Below are positions 51,112 to 52,938 of a stretch of 52,938 nucleotides of DNA, piece after piece. Origin of the DNA: Bacteroidales bacterium (GTDB lineage: Bacteria; Bacteroidota; Bacteroidia; Bacteroidales; UBA12170); contig JAFGAK010000125.1 of NCBI GenBank assembly GCA_016933745.1, positions 1 to 52,938 of the forward strand. The letters run 5' to 3'. Position 1 is the first letter of the stretch. The number at the start of each line of letters is the position of its first letter. The notes beneath the pieces were generated by a model that worked only from the letters and a program-made list of their open reading frames with translations, had not been told where the DNA came from and searched no databases. The translations under genes were made by a program, and so were the position numbers.

Positions 51112-52938
51112 TTAAGCCTTTTTCTCAATTCGGATTCGTGCATCCACAGCGACTACCGATTTTGAAGTTCCAAGAAGTGGATTCAAATCGAGTTCGATAA
51201 TTTCGGGAGCAGCTTGAAGTAGTGCTGATAATCGAACTAATACATCAGCAAATTTAGATTCATTGATTCCTGATTTCCCTCGTATTCCTTGGATAATTGG
51301 ATAGCTTTTTAAGCTTTGAATCATTTTTTGAGCTTCCGTCAAACAAATCGGAGCAAGGCTTGTACTCACATCTTTCAGTACTTCAATAAAAATTCCACCT
51401 AATCCGCATAATACCAAATGCCCGAATTTTTCTTCATATTTAGCACCCACAAATAATTCTGTACCGGAAAGCATTGGCTGAATTAAAACAGCTGTGGTAT
51501 CGGGAATTTTCATCATGCGTTTGAATTCCTTTTTAACGGTTGCAGAATCTTTTACATTCAATACAACACCGCCAACATCGGATTTATGAACAGGGCCAAC
51601 CACTTTCATTACGACAGGAAACCCCAATCGTTCCGCATTTGAAATTGCATTTTCTTCCGTTCCACACGTTGCTTCGCCAGCGCGAGGAATTCCGGCGCCA
51701 TCCAACAAAGATCGAACAGCCGACGGCGGCAAGTAGCCATTTTCATTGCTATCGATAATGGCTCTAATATATCCCAAATCTATTTTGGTTGGATTAATCG
51801 AATGTTTTTCCGGTTTAGGTGTATTATAAACTCGTGCCAAAGCATTGCCCAAAGTCACTTCATCGGGAAAATTAATTCGTCCTTTTTCGATAAAGTATTT
51901 AACTTCTTCGGAAGCTGTAAAAGTGGATGGGAGCACTGGATAAATTGGTTTTTTCGAATTCGATATTTTCTGATCTAGAAGCTCGTACACATCAAAGATT
52001 GGCGCTAATCCTGGAGTTCCAAAAATAACGACCATTGCATCAATCCAATCAAAATCTTCATTCACTGCATCAATAATTTCTCCGAGTTGTTCGGCTGTTC
52101 CGGTAGCTAAGAAATCGATTGGATTTGTTACAGAAGAACCAGGAAAAAGTTTTGCTTTCAATTTTTCCGCTTTTTCTCCAATGATAGCCGGAATTTCTAA
52201 TCCACCTTTTGAAAGAGCATCTGTAAGCATAACGGCCGGCCCTCCTGCATGTGTAATAATAGCGATTCGATTTCCTGATAAGGGAGGATACATGAAGACG
52301 GAAGCAACAGATATTAAATCTTCGCGACCATAGCAACGCACAATTCCAGCTTTCTTAAACAAGGCATTTACGGCTTCGTCCGGGCTCGCCAATGCGCCAG
52401 TATGCGAAGAAGCAGCCCTACTTCCCGCTTCTGATGAACCTGCTTTTATGGCGGCAATCCTGCACCCTTTTTGGATCAAAGACTGTGCATGTTTTAATAA
52501 TTTCTGAGGTTTATTGATGGTTTCGATATACAGTAATTTTACTTTGCTCGAAGATTTTGGATCGAAGGTATTATCCAAATGTTCTAATAAATCTTCAACG
52601 CCAATTTGAGCTGAATTTCCTACGGTGAAAATACTTGAAAAACTCAAGCCTTTAGCAATTCCGGCTTCCATAATAAAGGCAGCGGTGGCTCCTGATCCGG
52701 AAATAAAATCACAGCCTTTTGGATCGAGTTTTGGAATCGGTTCTGTAAAAATACTGTGATGCTTTGGTGTTAGCACGCCTGTACAATTGGGGCCAATTAA
52801 AGCTCCTTTGTATTTATTAATCTGATCAACAATTTGACTTTCCAATTCGGTACCAGCTTCATTTTCTTCACTAAATCCGGCAGAAAGGATTATAAAGGCT
52901 TTGGTGCTTTTGCTTTCTGTGAGTAGTTTAACGGCATC
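51112..52938 (-). CDS. ADP-forming acyl-CoA (acetate-CoA) ligase, partial
   Basis: The frame is open to the right edge, giving the C-terminal 608 residues. The missing part is the start of the N-terminal CoA-binding domain. Visible features: AFIILSAGFSEEN and LIGPNCTGVL of the CoA domain, a succinyl-CoA-ligase-like domain with ATAAFIMEAG, the catalytic-type His in SSHTGALASPDEA, and a C-terminal ATP-grasp half with FPVVMKVVGPVHKSDVGGV. The family makes ATP from acyl-CoA plus ADP and phosphate, or the reverse. It is a single-chain fusion; the substrate is not certain. Confidence 0.92.
   Translation of the reverse strand, partial: DAVKLLTESKSTKAFIILSAGFSEENEAGTELESQIVDQINKYKGALIGPNCTGVLTPKHHSIFTEPIPKLDPKGCDFISGSGATAAFIMEAGIAKGLSFSSIFTVGNSAQIGVEDLLEHLDNTFDPKSSSKVKLLYIETINKPQKLLKHAQSLIQKGCRIAAIKAGSSEAGSRAASSHTGALASPDEAVNALFKKAGIVRCYGREDLISVASVFMYPPLSGNRIAIITHAGGPAVMLTDALSKGGLEIPAIIGEKAEKLKAKLFPGSSVTNPIDFLATGTAEQLGEIIDAVNEDFDWIDAMVVIFGTPGLAPIFDVYELLDQKISNSKKPIYPVLPSTFTASEEVKYFIEKGRINFPDEVTLGNALARVYNTPKPEKHSINPTKIDLGYIRAIIDSNENGYLPPSAVRSLLDGAGIPRAGEATCGTEENAISNAERLGFPVVMKVVGPVHKSDVGGVVLNVKDSATVKKEFKRMMKIPDTTAVLIQPMLSGTELFVGAKYEEKFGHLVLCGLGGIFIEVLKDVSTSLAPICLTEAQKMIQSLKSYPIIQGIRGKSGINESKFADVLVRLSALLQAAPEIIELDLNPLLGTSKSVVAVDARIRIEKKA

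Noticed and set aside
1-52938. CRISPR arrays, insertion sequences, prophage genes and rRNA
   Set aside because: No regularly spaced repeats with spacers, no transposase or integrase frame and no rRNA sequence were seen; the protein-coding repeats at 59-1117 are in-frame and diverged.

Overview
The window is an AT-rich chromosomal segment of a member of the Bacteroidota (class Bacteroidia in the broad sense). The case rests on several lineage markers: a fused MurF-alanine racemase, GldH, DUF4835, DUF6452/DUF6048 and HU-CCDC81/SPOR proteins, a C-terminal type IX secretion (T9SS) sorting domain, the gene order dapA / bamD / rpoZ / coaBC / DUF4835 / recN, and many promoter-like TAnnTTTG (-7) boxes with almost no Shine-Dalgarno sequences. 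The presence of pyrI and the MurF-Alr fusion next to flavobacterial-type DUF pairs leaves the order unresolved. Nearly all of it is core chromosome; I see no integrase, transposase, prophage or CRISPR array.

Layout. 1-1273 (-): the N-terminal part of an exported seven-repeat protein, cut by the window edge. 1534-2421 (+): an unrecognised seven-helix membrane protein. 2476-11809 (-): a long run made of fabI, recN, a DUF4835 protein, coaBC, rpoZ, bamD, a T9SS-targeted zinc carboxypeptidase, dapA and a DUF6913-like gene (lipid, CoA and lysine/peptidoglycan precursors, outer-membrane assembly, repair). 11931-14798 (+): an AI-2E family membrane protein, tRNA-Arg(ACG) and an OmpA-like porin. 14850-17658 (-): pyrBI, and a cyclic-2,3-diphosphoglycerate-synthetase-like GTPase with its own promoter and terminator. 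17891-20401 (-): a TonB-dependent-receptor-like outer membrane protein.

20513-30147 (+): a seven-gene co-directional run of holB, ricT-like, gldH, a class A penicillin-binding protein, then a tightly coupled DUF4956 / VTC / CotH-beta-helix trio. 30155-34470 (-): a VTT membrane protein, murF-alr and pdxA. 34610-40302 (+): GH3-family enzyme, deoxynucleoside kinase, kdsB, HU-CCDC81/SPOR protein and a Tat-exported GH109-like oxidoreductase fold protein. 40306-43503 (-): an SH3-membrane-zinc-ribbon lipoprotein, a serine hydrolase and a small exported protein. 43633-46245 (+): a large exported M14 peptidase. 46338-49258 (-): HAD phosphatase, PorT-like barrel, DUF6048, DUF6452 and a DksA/TraR-like protein. 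49350-50858 (+): thioesterase and isochorismate synthase (menaquinone). 50885-51013: a degenerate inverted-repeat element. 51112-52938 (-): an ADP-forming acyl-CoA synthetase, N-terminus outside the window.

The main themes are cell-envelope construction (FabI, BamD, PBP, MurF-Alr, KdsB, DapA, OmpA, SPOR) and T9SS/gliding-linked functions. The best candidates for less-described biology are the VTC/DUF4956/CotH-beta-helix trio, the HU-to-SPOR transmembrane protein, the SH3/zinc-ribbon lipoprotein, the cpgS-pyrBI junction and the seven-repeat exported protein. No stretch without a gene exceeds 300 bases.
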